A DNA stretch of 55,512 bases from Prevotellaceae bacterium UBA2738. Its GTDB lineage: Bacteria; Bacteroidota; Bacteroidia; Bacteroidales; Bacteroidaceae. Below are positions 35,204 to 43,689 of this stretch, piece after piece; the first letter of the stretch is position 1, and every line of letters starts with the position of its first letter. The stretch covers positions 1-55,512 of the forward strand of contig DEJW01000015.1 in the NCBI GenBank assembly GCA_002353585.1, read 5' to 3'. The notes beneath the pieces were generated by a model. The model was not told the origin of the DNA, made no database searches, and was given only the letters and a program-made list of their open reading frames with translations. Made by a program: the position numbers and the translations under genes.

Positions 35204-36301
35204 ATGGAAAGTTACGGACTCGATTTCCACAACGAGATGATTCTTGAGGAATACCGCCTCAAGATGCCCGAATACATACTGCTGCGCCACGTCGTCATGC
35301 AACAGCTCGACAACTTCGTATCCGAGGTTGACATTGAGCTCAACCAGATGGACTCTCGCATCAAGGCAGAGAAGTCACTCGTGGGCAAACTACTGCGCAA
35401 GGGGCATAAATACCAGTCGCTTACCGACATTACCGACATACTCGGCGTGCGCATCATTGCCTACTATAATGAGGATGTGGACCGTATAGCCTCCATGGCT
35501 GAGAAATACTTCGACATCGACTGGCCTAACTCCGTCGATAAGCGTAAGATGCACCAGTTTGACAGTTTCGGCTATAACTCCCTCCACTACATCTGTCGCA
35601 TTCCGCGCTCCCTGTACTACGATGCCGAGCATCCCGAACTCAACGAGATTTCCTTCGAACTGCAGATGCGCACAGCCCTGCAGCATGTGTGGTCAGACAT
35701 ACAGCACGACCTGGGCTACAAACTCGACATCGAGACACCTGTGGAATACCACCGTGCCCTCAGCCGACTGGCTGGTATGCTCGAACTTGCCGATATGGAG
35801 TTCAGCCGCATACGTGCTGATATCATAGAGCACCGTCGTCGCGTTACAGCCCTCATGGAGCAAGGCAAACTCGGCGATGTGCCACTCGATGGCGACACCT
35901 TCAATGCCTATTTGCAGCAACAGCCGTTTGATAAACTCAACAAGTATATCGCCTCTATCAACAATGCCGAGCTGTACCGTTCCTCAGCCCTCAAGTTCCT
36001 GCCCATACTCCGACGCCTGGGCATCAACACGCTGGCTGACGTTGAGAAGATGCTCAACGACAACTACAACGATGCTTACCAGCTCGCCCTTTCTCAGCTC
36101 GGTCCGAACGACATCGATATCCTCTCAGACACCATCGGCATACAGAACCTCTGCATCGTGCATATCATTAAGACAGGAGGCGGCATAGCAGGTCTGCACC
36201 GCTTCTTCGACGATATCAACGGTGCACAGCCAGCCAACCTGGAACTTGCCGAAATGGTTATGCAGCAGGCTAAACGACTCAGCTTCGCCAACAACAACTA
36301 A
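35204..36301 (+). CDS. RelA/SpoT-type (p)ppGpp synthetase, small form with helical C-terminus
   Basis: The 365-residue product lacks the HD hydrolase, TGS and ACT domains. Synthetase residues are in place: SRIKAEKS (Arg52, Lys54, Ser58), DILGVR (Asp78, Arg83), FGYNSLHY (122-129) and FELQMRTALQHVWSDIQHD (Glu152, Gln154, Arg156, His161, His168). It transfers pyrophosphate from ATP to GDP or GTP. Residues about 235-365 form a helical extension (NAELYRSSALKFL, ILRRLGINTLADVEKML) that may regulate or oligomerise the enzyme; it is longer than in typical small alarmone synthetases. The 5-bp spacing to the STAS gene implies coupled expression, suggesting control by partner switching (inference). Confidence 0.85.
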   Translation: MESYGLDFHNEMILEEYRLKMPEYILLRHVVMQQLDNFVSEVDIELNQMDSRIKAEKSLVGKLLRKGHKYQSLTDITDILGVRIIAYYNEDVDRIASMAEKYFDIDWPNSVDKRKMHQFDSFGYNSLHYICRIPRSLYYDAEHPELNEISFELQMRTALQHVWSDIQHDLGYKLDIETPVEYHRALSRLAGMLELADMEFSRIRADIIEHRRRVTALMEQGKLGDVPLDGDTFNAYLQQQPFDKLNKYIASINNAELYRSSALKFLPILRRLGINTLADVEKMLNDNYNDAYQLALSQLGPNDIDILSDTIGIQNLCIVHIIKTGGGIAGLHRFFDDINGAQPANLELAEMVMQQAKRLSFANNN

Positions 36302-36321
36302 TCCCCCACAATAACAACACA

Positions 36322-37062
36322 ATGAAAAAGATACTATCACTCATCCTCGTCCTCTCGCTCTCCTTCAGTCTCTATGCAGAGGATAAGATAAAGGTTTATT
36401 ATACCGTAGAGCAGTTGCCAGACCCCATACAGTTTATGCCTGCTCCACCTGACACACTCAGTGAGCAGTTCTCTCACGACATCATGCGCTACTTCTGGGG
36501 CAAGCAGCAACGCCTCAACCCTGAACGCGCAGCACAGGCACGCCTCGATGCCATCTGGACCTATGAGGGACTGGCAGCACAGTTCAGCAAAGCCTTCGGA
36601 CTCGAGATTTCCAAGGATAACACCCCAGAGATATGGACAGCCTTCACCTCAGGCATCGAGACCGCAGCATCCGTTCGCAAGCCCATCAAGGCCTACTACC
36701 ACCGCGTGCGTCCGTTCGTAAGATTCCATGAGCATATCCTCACTTACCAGGCAGAGGAAGACGAGGCAGAACTGGCTGGCGAGGGCTCTTACCCTTCAGG
36801 CCACTCCATGCGCGGATGGCTCGCAGCACTATTGCTGTCAGAAATCAATCCTGACAATGCCAACGCCCTCTGCAAGCGCGGACTGGAATATGGCGAGAGT
36901 CGTGTAATCGTGGGTGCTCACTGGCAGAGCGACATCGAAGCCTCACGCATCATAGCAGGCGCAAGCTATACCGCTCTTCACAATAGCCCTGACTTCCGCA
37001 AGCAGATGGAGAAAGCCAAGGCTGAATACAAGAAACTCACAAGCAAGAAAGAAGGCAAATAA
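36322..37062 (+). CDS. Secreted PAP2-type class A acid phosphatase
   Basis: Signal peptide ending SFSLYA|EDKI. The three PAP2/class A acid phosphatase motifs are complete: KAYYHRVRP, GSYPSGHS and SRVIVGAHWQSD. These periplasmic enzymes hydrolyse a broad range of phosphomonoesters. It lies 20 bp after the alarmone synthetase and ends at the terminator at 37092, so it is the last gene of the transcript starting at 30770. Confidence 0.88.
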   Translation: MKKILSLILVLSLSFSLYAEDKIKVYYTVEQLPDPIQFMPAPPDTLSEQFSHDIMRYFWGKQQRLNPERAAQARLDAIWTYEGLAAQFSKAFGLEISKDNTPEIWTAFTSGIETAASVRKPIKAYYHRVRPFVRFHEHILTYQAEEDEAELAGEGSYPSGHSMRGWLAALLLSEINPDNANALCKRGLEYGESRVIVGAHWQSDIEASRIIAGASYTALHNSPDFRKQMEKAKAEYKKLTSKKEGK

Positions 37063-37091
37063 CCAACCCCCTTTATTCATATTAACAAGCA

Positions 37092-37122
37092 AGAGCGCTA
37101 AACACAATCCGTTCAGCGCTCT
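37092..37122 (+). terminator. Terminator after the acid phosphatase gene
   Basis: AGAGCGCT (37092-37099) pairs perfectly with AGCGCTCT (37115-37122), followed by the T-rich TTCCTTTATTCTTTCTTC. It also separates the convergent small-protein genes on the minus strand. Confidence 0.75.
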
Positions 37123-37149
37123 TTCCTTTATTCTTTCTTCTCGTATGGA

Positions 37150-37302
37150 TTATTCCTCAAAATCAGCCTCCATACTATTACCGACCATGCCGTGGCGACC
37201 ACCACCCTCTGAGCCACCTTGCTCTATCTCACTGCCAGCCAGTATCTGTGGCATAATCACTATGTGCACCTTAGTCGTTGGTGTTATATACTTCTTCTTC
37301 AT
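37150..37302 (-). CDS. Small MKKxYxxP protein (50 aa), second of a tandem pair
   Basis: A 50-residue frame beginning MKKKYITPTTKV, with a hydrophobic HIVIMPQILAGSEIE stretch, a Gly-rich middle and the end GNSMEADFEE. It overlaps the preceding small gene by 32 bp in another frame. It shares with that gene the N-terminal MKKxYxxP pattern and the C-terminal GNSxExDF motif, so the two are diverged duplicates. Short proteins opening like this are common in Bacteroidales, but I know no function. The composition (short basic start, acidic Gly-rich end) would fit a secretion partner, a precursor peptide or a small regulatory protein; nothing in the sequence decides. Confidence 0.6.
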   Translation of the reverse strand: MKKKYITPTTKVHIVIMPQILAGSEIEQGGSEGGGRHGMVGNSMEADFEE

Positions 37303-37438
37303 CGTTATCTGTTATAAAATCACATTCTATACTATTACCTGGTATTGAGCCCTCCATACCACTGGAGAATAGCAAGCGTCCATCCTCCTTCTGTTGCGTA
37401 ACAGACGTTATGAGGGGCTCTACATACTCCTTCTTCAT
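37271..37438 (-). CDS. Small MKKxYxxP protein (55 aa), first of a tandem pair
   Basis: A 55-residue frame opening MKKEYVEPLITSVTQQ, continuing RLLFSSGMEGSIP and GNSIECDFITD, and ending in an acidic tail. Its ATG overlaps the stop codon of the large GH105 gene (ATGA), so it is probably translationally coupled to that gene and expressed with it. It has one cysteine and no signal peptide or membrane segment. Start coupling, duplication and conserved motifs support a real gene despite its size. Confidence 0.65.
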   Translation of the reverse strand: MKKEYVEPLITSVTQQKEDGRLLFSSGMEGSIPGNSIECDFITDNDEEEVYNTND

Positions 37439-40400
37439 CTCTTGAGCACCTTCTTACCTTTTATTATTACTATACCATTATATTCCTTCGTCACTCTCTG
37501 ACCAGCGAGGTTATAGCTTTCGTTTTCGTTGGCGTTAACGTTCCCGTTGGCGTTAACGTTCCCGTTCCCGTTAACGTTCACTATCCCCGTCTCCTCCATG
37601 CTGATAGAGAGACTTGACGGTTTGTTCTCCCCCACTGGCAATATGTAAGCAGAGAAAGGAGACATTGCATTCAGGTAGCTCCAATCATAGAACTTTCCAC
37701 CAGAGAGGAAGTAGGCATCCTCACTTATCTGAGTATATCCAGTTGTCTTATACACACCATGCATCTCTACGTTCCCATCCGTTGAAGTAGATACAACAGA
37801 TGTAGGAGCCTCAACCGTAACGCCAGTGAACACATATTCACCATTCGCATTAGGCTTTATCTTCGCCAGCACAGGTTTGTTAGCCTCTATACTGCTCACA
37901 GTGGTGTAGTGAATGCTACCATTGCCCTGAGTCACGTTCATACTCTTTATCTTTGCTATTTCGCATTCGTTAGCATTGGTAAATGCAGCATTCAACTGCT
38001 CTGTTGTTACGCTAAATGGCAACACCAATGTAGTCCACTTACCCTCAGTAAAACTACGTTTCAGTGTCACATTCTTGTTCTCACCTACGTAGTCATTAAA
38101 GTTCTCGTAGTCGGTAGTAGCATCGAGGGTGATGTCGTTGCCCACTGCTTGGCCCTCACGAGTGATGGTGAAATCTTTGCAGGTATTGCTATTACCACTA
38201 TAAATATAGAATGTATTCTGCCCACATATACCATCATTATTTGCTACTGTATAGGTTAATATATTATACCAGTTAGCTGACCCACTACTAAGTGTTCCTG
38301 AAAGTACAGATGTTGGAGCAGATGAAGGTTTCGTTTCATTGGTTGATAACCATAGTGTTTTAGTTCCAGTGCCACTGAAATATGAAGAACACTCTATAAT
38401 ATCACCAACTTTAAGAACTTTATTATTACTTAATTCGACCTTAAAGTATGTATTATCATTGTCAAAATAGAAACACACCTTGTTATTCGTGCTTTTTATC
38501 ATATCTCTTTTATCGCTTCCTGTGTATGCATTACAAGCATACATCTCACCACCGGTGATGGTTGCATTATCTGATGTTATTTCAACCGTAGTACTTTTGT
38601 TTACAGTTAGCTTATTCGTTGGTATCGCTGAGAATATCGTCTCATCTTCTCCACCTCCACCTGAGGTAGTGTTACTCCACACAGCGTAGAAGTTTACATT
38701 GCTATATACAGGGTAAGGGAACACCACTCTTAATGTGCCACCCTCTGTGGTAGTCCAACCCTTGAAGGTGTAGCCATCTTTCGTAGGATTGGTAGTAGGA
38801 GCAGAGACGGTATTGCCCTCTTCTATCTCTTGAGTCTCACCAAACTGTGTGTCGCCGTTATAGAACTTGACAGTGTAGTTTGTCGCAGGCGCAGGCTCCT
38901 CTGTCCACTTAGCATAGAGTTCAGTGTCAGCACTAATGCTTGCGCCAGCAGTAGCGGCGTTGTTCAGTCCAGAATCGGTGTACCATCCACCGAAGATATA
39001 TCCCGTTGCCTCTGGCGATGGCAATGGGTTAGGCAGAGCCGTCACATTAGTCACATCAGCTATCTCCTCACCGTGCCCATTCATATTATAAGAAACAGTG
39101 TAGGTGGTAGGTGATGCAGACGTTACCGTTACCGTAAACGTTGCCTCGCCGGCAGTATATGTAGCGCTCTGCTCCTGTGCCACCGTGATGGTGGTAGAGC
39201 CTACAGCGACAGGGGTTATCACACCTGCAGCCGATACCGTGGCAACGCCCGTATTGTTTGAAGTATATGTCACTGTGGTAGAAGTATTGTTCTTGTCTGT
39301 GACATATCCTGATATATCGAGGGTATTGCCCATCTCCACCGAACCGCTTGCAGTGCTGAGTGCAAGAGTGTTAACAGTCTTCTGGCTGCCACCACCTGTT
39401 GGAGTCGTAATCTTTATAGATTTCACCTTAGTATAACTGCTACTTTGTCTTCCAAGGTAAACCACATAATCAGTTCCATCCAGATTTGATATTTTAACTG
39501 TTGCAGGATTAGCCAATGTTGAATTACTACCTTCGCCAGGATTTCCAGAAATGGTCGTTTCTTTTTTTACCACATAATTGAAATTCGTATTATCATCACC
39601 ATTATCTACAGTAATGGTCAGACTTCCATTAACACCCGTAACAGGGATGGCTATCCAGTATTTATTTGCCATAGTATTGTTACACCATGTCATAGTACCA
39701 TCAGACTGACTAACCGAATATTTTTTGGCTGAGGAGTTGTAGGAATGAAATGTAATCCCATTATGGATTTCATCTGGAGCATTTTTAGAGTCACAAATGT
39801 CTGTTATGTTTGCCCACTTAGCATCACCGAAATTTGTAGAGAACAACGTCGTTAAGAAATTCACCTGTGAAGTAGAAGAAGTGATAGTCGTTGACCCCGA
39901 TGTTGCCTTGCAGTAGTAGCTGCCCGACGCCGTAGGAACTATCGTAGCACTCGTTTCACCATCCACTGCCACACCGTCCTTATACCACTGGTAGGTGATG
40001 TTTGCGCCACTACCTGATGCAGGGCACGTTATCTTGTCGCCTGCCTCAAGTTCGTAAGATGGTGCCAAGTCTTTCTCAAACAGTACGGTGTTGTCCTGAT
40101 ATAGTCTCTCATACTCTGTAGCAGCCAAGATGAAAGCACCGAGAATCTTACCTTCAGTAACATTCTCTGATTTTGCTACTTTAGCTACATCACCACCAAG
40201 AAGGTAATAAGCCTTTGAACCATCACGTGGCATATTTTTATTTGTACCACCTAATCCTGCAGAGCGGCATGAACCAAACAGGTGCACACCCTCGTTGCCG
40301 TCAGTAGCAAAGAATGTGTTTACCAGTCCCTCATAAGCCTTCTTTGCTACAGACTCGTATGTAGCACTCGAAATGTAACCTAACCTTATAGCCTTCATAA

Positions 40401-41571
40401 AACCTGCAGCAAACAATGCAGAGGCAGAAGATTCAAGGTAGTTATAAGTCGTAGAAAAACTCTTACCACTATACGAGTTAGCAGAGAATGTTCCATCCTC
40501 ATCCAGCAACTGATACCAGCAGCCAGAGGTAGCATCCTGCCTTGCAGCAAGACCCTCGCAGAAATAACTCAGGTGACTTTTCAGTGTTTTATATTCAGTC
40601 GTGCCTGAACGACCAGCCTTATCCATCTGCTCTAATATGTCAACCAGCGCTAACAGATACCATCCACAGGCACGTCCCCAGTATGAAGCAGAGTGATAAA
40701 CGCCACCAGTTGGGTTGAAGCCTGCCCAAGTATTAGAGTAATCCTCATATCCCTTAGCAGCAAAAGCATGATAGAGCAACTTGTCCGTAGGGTTCCAGCA
40801 CATCTCCCACAGAGCCTCTATCTGCCTATAGACTATAGTCCAGTCGCTACCAATAATATCGCTGCCCTTATAGTTCCTCAGTTGAGCAAACAGTGCAGGT
40901 CCCATATACGAGCCATCCAGCCACATCTCGTCTTTGTATGTTGACTTGTGATACCAGCCCCCCTCCACAATCGTGTGACCAGCGGCATATGCGGGTGTTT
41001 CATTGGAGATTATATACTTCGTATTATGATCAGCGAAACCTGACATTGCTCTTGTCAAAGCCGTCTGGGCATTAGACTCAGTAGAAGAAGCTATACTCTT
41101 CGAAGCGTATGCCCCACCGGCTTTCGTCAAGTCATACATTCCGAAGAACATCTTCGTTGCATTCAAGTTATCAAGACTGCCACCAGACGTCGGAGCGCTA
41201 CCATAATAAGTATTACAATAATCCGCCATGCTATAGAAGAAAGGCATAGTCCATGACTGTGCCCACTGATACTGTGAGTAGTATTGCACATTCTCTACTA
41301 TCGCCTTAGCCACCAGTCCAGGCACATAGTCAAACGCAGTATTACCATCCGCCGTCTTGTTGCCCCCGGCATCATACACGGCAAAACCATCAGCTTTAGT
41401 ATTCCTGTAAAATGAGTTCATGCGTGACTTCGTAACCCACTGCGAGTAGCGCACGCCACTATTAAAGGTAAAGTCACTTGTTTCCTGCGCCTTCACCTCC
41501 ATCGAGCCTGTCAAGGCGAGCATGAAGAGCATAAGGAGCGATAGCACTTTTTGATTTGATTTTTGTATCAT
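37435..41571 (-). CDS. Secreted GH105 unsaturated uronyl hydrolase with Ig, BIG2, InlB-repeat and tail domains
   Basis: The start at 41571 gives a signal peptide (…SMEVKA|QETSDF); an ATG at 41700 lies upstream of the promoter box and is rejected. Residues about 33-475 are GH105 (YteR/YesR type): MWLDGSYMG with catalytic Asp219, YHAFAAKGYEDYS and SASYWGRACGW. GH105 removes the 4,5-unsaturated uronate left by pectate or rhamnogalacturonan lyases. Then follow an Ig-like domain (ITYQWYKDGV, about 490-555), a beta-sandwich, BIG2 (about 730-815), two InlB-type repeats (GYIFGGWYTD, GYTFKGWTTT; about 824-965), an unassigned beta domain, a WTTLVLPF domain shared with the 2235-residue protein (about 1160-1325), a hexamer-encoded linker and the short tail. 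GH105 enzymes are usually about 350-450 residues, so about 900 residues were added. Two small genes follow directly. Confidence 0.87.
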   Translation of the reverse strand: MIQKSNQKVLSLLMLFMLALTGSMEVKAQETSDFTFNSGVRYSQWVTKSRMNSFYRNTKADGFAVYDAGGNKTADGNTAFDYVPGLVAKAIVENVQYYSQYQWAQSWTMPFFYSMADYCNTYYGSAPTSGGSLDNLNATKMFFGMYDLTKAGGAYASKSIASSTESNAQTALTRAMSGFADHNTKYIISNETPAYAAGHTIVEGGWYHKSTYKDEMWLDGSYMGPALFAQLRNYKGSDIIGSDWTIVYRQIEALWEMCWNPTDKLLYHAFAAKGYEDYSNTWAGFNPTGGVYHSASYWGRACGWYLLALVDILEQMDKAGRSGTTEYKTLKSHLSYFCEGLAARQDATSGCWYQLLDEDGTFSANSYSGKSFSTTYNYLESSASALFAAGFMKAIRLGYISSATYESVAKKAYEGLVNTFFATDGNEGVHLFGSCRSAGLGGTNKNMPRDGSKAYYLLGGDVAKVAKSENVTEGKILGAFILAATEYERLYQDNTVLFEKDLAPSYELEAGDKITCPASGSGANITYQWYKDGVAVDGETSATIVPTASGSYYCKATSGSTTITSSTSQVNFLTTLFSTNFGDAKWANITDICDSKNAPDEIHNGITFHSYNSSAKKYSVSQSDGTMTWCNNTMANKYWIAIPVTGVNGSLTITVDNGDDNTNFNYVVKKETTISGNPGEGSNSTLANPATVKISNLDGTDYVVYLGRQSSSYTKVKSIKITTPTGGGSQKTVNTLALSTASGSVEMGNTLDISGYVTDKNNTSTTVTYTSNNTGVATVSAAGVITPVAVGSTTITVAQEQSATYTAGEATFTVTVTSASPTTYTVSYNMNGHGEEIADVTNVTALPNPLPSPEATGYIFGGWYTDSGLNNAATAGASISADTELYAKWTEEPAPATNYTVKFYNGDTQFGETQEIEEGNTVSAPTTNPTKDGYTFKGWTTTEGGTLRVVFPYPVYSNVNFYAVWSNTTSGGGGEDETIFSAIPTNKLTVNKSTTVEITSDNATITGGEMYACNAYTGSDKRDMIKSTNNKVCFYFDNDNTYFKVELSNNKVLKVGDIIECSSYFSGTGTKTLWLSTNETKPSSAPTSVLSGTLSSGSANWYNILTYTVANNDGICGQNTFYIYSGNSNTCKDFTITREGQAVGNDITLDATTDYENFNDYVGENKNVTLKRSFTEGKWTTLVLPFSVTTEQLNAAFTNANECEIAKIKSMNVTQGNGSIHYTTVSSIEANKPVLAKIKPNANGEYVFTGVTVEAPTSVVSTSTDGNVEMHGVYKTTGYTQISEDAYFLSGGKFYDWSYLNAMSPFSAYILPVGENKPSSLSISMEETGIVNVNGNGNVNANGNVNANENESYNLAGQRVTKEYNGIVIIKGKKVLKR
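37521..37579. repeat. AACGNN hexamer array in the GH105 linker
   Basis: About ten consecutive hexamers (GTTTTC, GTTGGC, GTTAAC, GTTCCC and so on, as read on the plus strand) encode an N-[VGAE] dipeptide repeat just before YNLAGQRV. It is the longest such array in the window. Confidence 0.8.
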
Positions 41572-41609
41572 TTTAAGTATTATAATTATAGTTTCAAATT
41601 TAGCGGATG

Positions 41610-41617
41610 CAAAGGTA
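41610..41617 (-). promoter_or_regulatory. -7 promoter box for the large GH105 gene
   Basis: The minus strand reads TACCTTTG followed by CATCCGC, 38 bp upstream of the ATG at 41571. A TTTG (plus-strand CAAA at 41642-41645) is at the long spacing of 24. Confidence 0.6.
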
Positions 41618-41705
41618 CAAAGATTTTTTCTATTTTCCCCCCAAAAAACATAAAAAACTTGCAGATAAATACCATCTGCAAGTCTCTTAATATCTGGCAT
41701 TTTCC

Positions 41706-43601
41706 TTATTCTACCATTTTTCTGCCTTTTTGTACCCTCATGCCTCGGTAGCCACTTCCTACCCTCTGGCCAGCAAGGTTATAGAGGTTAGAGTTCCCGT
41801 TAGCGTTTTCGTTCCCGTTAACGTTCACTATCCCCGTCTCACCATCCACTATCACATTGGCTATGGATGACTGAACCGTCTTTCCGTCAGCAGTCGCAGT
41901 GCAGTAATAATTGCCTGGCTGTTGAGGGGCAGTCTCGCTGTCTGTTTCCCCTTCTATCGCCACACCGTTTATATACCACTGGTATGTTATCGCCGAGCCA
42001 CTGCCTGATGCAGTGCACTCTATCGTCTCTCCCTTCTTTATATCATACTTAGGAGCGAGATCTTTCTCCAGCAGCACGGTGTTGTCCTGATACAGTTTCT
42101 CATACTCCGTAGCAGCCAGTATGAATGCACCCAGCACCTTGCCCTCGGTCTGCTGCTCATCCTTAGTCACCACCACTACATCATTACCCAGCAGGTAGTA
42201 TGACTTAGAGCCGTCACGTACAGACCAGGTACCCAGACCCGCCGAACGGCAAGAACTGTACAGATGCACACCCTCCTTGCCGTCAGTAGCCATGAATGTG
42301 TTCACCAGTCCTGCATAAGCCTTCCTTGCCACAGGTCCGTAGTCGTCCTCTGATATATAGCCCAGTCTGATAGCCTTCATGATGCCAGCCGCAAACAGAG
42401 CCGATGCCGATGACTCCAGGTAGTTATATGTCTTGGCAAAATTCTTATAATTGTATTTGTCGGCATAGAACGTATCATCCTCGTCCAGCACCTGATACCA
42501 GCAGCCCGTCTCTTCATCCTGCCACTGGGCCAGACCCTCGCACATCTCTGCCAGGTGTGCCCTAAGAGTATTATAATTATCAGTTCCAGTTCCCGTTAGC
42601 GTTCTTGCGCTCCAGTCGGTGCTCAGGCGAGCAAGCTCGGAACCCGTTGCCGTTGCCTTCTCCATCTGCTCTAATATGTCAACCAGCGCCAGCAGAAACC
42701 ATCCCTCTGCCCTGCCCCAGTATGAAGCTGAGTGGTACACCCCTGCAGTAGGGTTATATCCAGCCCATGTCTTAGAGTAAGTCTCATGTCCCTCAGCAGC
42801 AAAAGCGTGGTAGAGCAACTTATCAGTTGGATTCCAGCACATCTCCCACAGAGCCTGTATCTGCCTATACACTATCGTCCAGTCGTCGCCTATTATGTCG
42901 CTGCCGTTATAGTTTCTCAGTTGAGCAAACAGTGCAGGTCCCATATACGAGCCATCCAGCCACATCTCGTCCTGATACTGCGACTTATGCCACCATCCGC
43001 CCTCCACTATCGTGTGACCAGCCTTGCAGGCACTCGTTCCAGCACCTATCTTATATTTATTGTTATGGTCCTTAAAGCCCGACATAGCCTTCGACAATGC
43101 CGACTGCGCATTACCATTCGTCTTTGATGCCACCTTGTCAGAAGCATACGCACCGCCAGCACTGGTCAGCTCATACAGCCCGAAGAGCACCTTCGCCGCA
43201 TTCAGGTTGTCGAGACTGCCACCCGTTGTCGTAAACCACGTAAAGTAATTGTTGCAGTAGTCCGCCATGCTATAGAAGAAAGGCTTAGCCCATGACTGCG
43301 CCCACTGATACTGCGAATAATACTGCACATTCTCCACTATCGCCTTCGCCACCAGTCCAGGCACATAGTCCAGCTTCGTATTGCCGTTCTTCACCTTGTT
43401 GCCATTCTCGTCATACACTGCGAAGCCGTCCGCAACCTTATTAGCATAAAAACTATTCAGGCGAGCCTTCGTCACCCACTGCGAGTATCTCACCCCAGGG
43501 TTAAACGTAAAGTCGCCCTCTTCCTGCGCCATCATCTGCACAGCGCCCCATACCATCATGAGCGCCATCAGCGCCATGTCCTTATATCTTCTCATTATCA
43601 T
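41706..43601 (-). CDS. Secreted GH105 unsaturated uronyl hydrolase with in-frame repeat insertion
   Basis: The 631-residue product has a signal peptide (…GAVQMMAQ). Its GH105 domain is paralogous to the first half of the neighbouring gene: FNPGVRYSQWVTK, MWLDGSYMG with catalytic Asp216, and SASYWGRAEGW. After VDILEQMEKA it carries about 20 extra residues (GSELARLSTDWSARTLT and flanks) that are absent from the paralogue (EQMDKAGRSGTTEYKTL). This extra stretch is the translation of the 54-bp repeat at 42595-42648. It lies between helices of the (alpha/alpha)6 barrel and may be a tolerated loop. An Ig-like domain (ITYQWYINGV), a hexamer-encoded linker and the short tail LYNLAGQRV follow. The product would act after the lyases on unsaturated oligogalacturonides. 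Confidence 0.86.
   Translation of the reverse strand: MIMRRYKDMALMALMMVWGAVQMMAQEEGDFTFNPGVRYSQWVTKARLNSFYANKVADGFAVYDENGNKVKNGNTKLDYVPGLVAKAIVENVQYYSQYQWAQSWAKPFFYSMADYCNNYFTWFTTTGGSLDNLNAAKVLFGLYELTSAGGAYASDKVASKTNGNAQSALSKAMSGFKDHNNKYKIGAGTSACKAGHTIVEGGWWHKSQYQDEMWLDGSYMGPALFAQLRNYNGSDIIGDDWTIVYRQIQALWEMCWNPTDKLLYHAFAAEGHETYSKTWAGYNPTAGVYHSASYWGRAEGWFLLALVDILEQMEKATATGSELARLSTDWSARTLTGTGTDNYNTLRAHLAEMCEGLAQWQDEETGCWYQVLDEDDTFYADKYNYKNFAKTYNYLESSASALFAAGIMKAIRLGYISEDDYGPVARKAYAGLVNTFMATDGKEGVHLYSSCRSAGLGTWSVRDGSKSYYLLGNDVVVVTKDEQQTEGKVLGAFILAATEYEKLYQDNTVLLEKDLAPKYDIKKGETIECTASGSGSAITYQWYINGVAIEGETDSETAPQQPGNYYCTATADGKTVQSSIANVIVDGETGIVNVNGNENANGNSNLYNLAGQRVGSGYRGMRVQKGRKMVE
41793..41826. 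repeat. AACGNN hexamer array in the second GH105 linker
   Basis: Plus-strand units GTTCCC, GTTAGC, GTTTTC, GTTCCC and GTTAAC encode the NVNGNENANGN linker before LYNLAGQRV. Confidence 0.75.
42595..42648 (-). repeat. 54-bp palindromic element inserted in frame in the GH105 coding sequence
   Basis: The reverse complement matches 30787-30840 at 53 of 54 positions; the only difference is in the terminal GTTAAC/GCTAAC. It contains the CGAGCTTGCTCG hairpin core and is translated as part of TGSELARLSTDWSARTLT. Confidence 0.9.
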
Positions 43602-43623
43602 CTGTTTAGGTCAATAGTTCCTG

Positions 43624-43655
43624 CAAATGTACTAACTTTTTTCTATACCTCCAAA
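43624..43655 (-). promoter_or_regulatory. Promoter of the GH105 gene (repeated promoter type)
   Basis: On the minus strand, TTTG (plus CAAA 43652-43655), a 20-bp spacer and TACATTTG (plus 43624-43631) lie within GTTAGTACATTTGCAGG. The same stretch, including the GGAGGTAT…GAAAAAAG spacer, recurs at 45201-45232. Confidence 0.75.
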
Positions 43656-43689
43656 CAAAAGATGTCAAAAAAAGGGGGTCACCTGTAAA

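Noticed and set aside
41572..41700. N-terminal extension of the large GH105 protein
   Set aside because: It contains the promoter box at 41610-41617 and precedes a good signal peptide starting at 41571.
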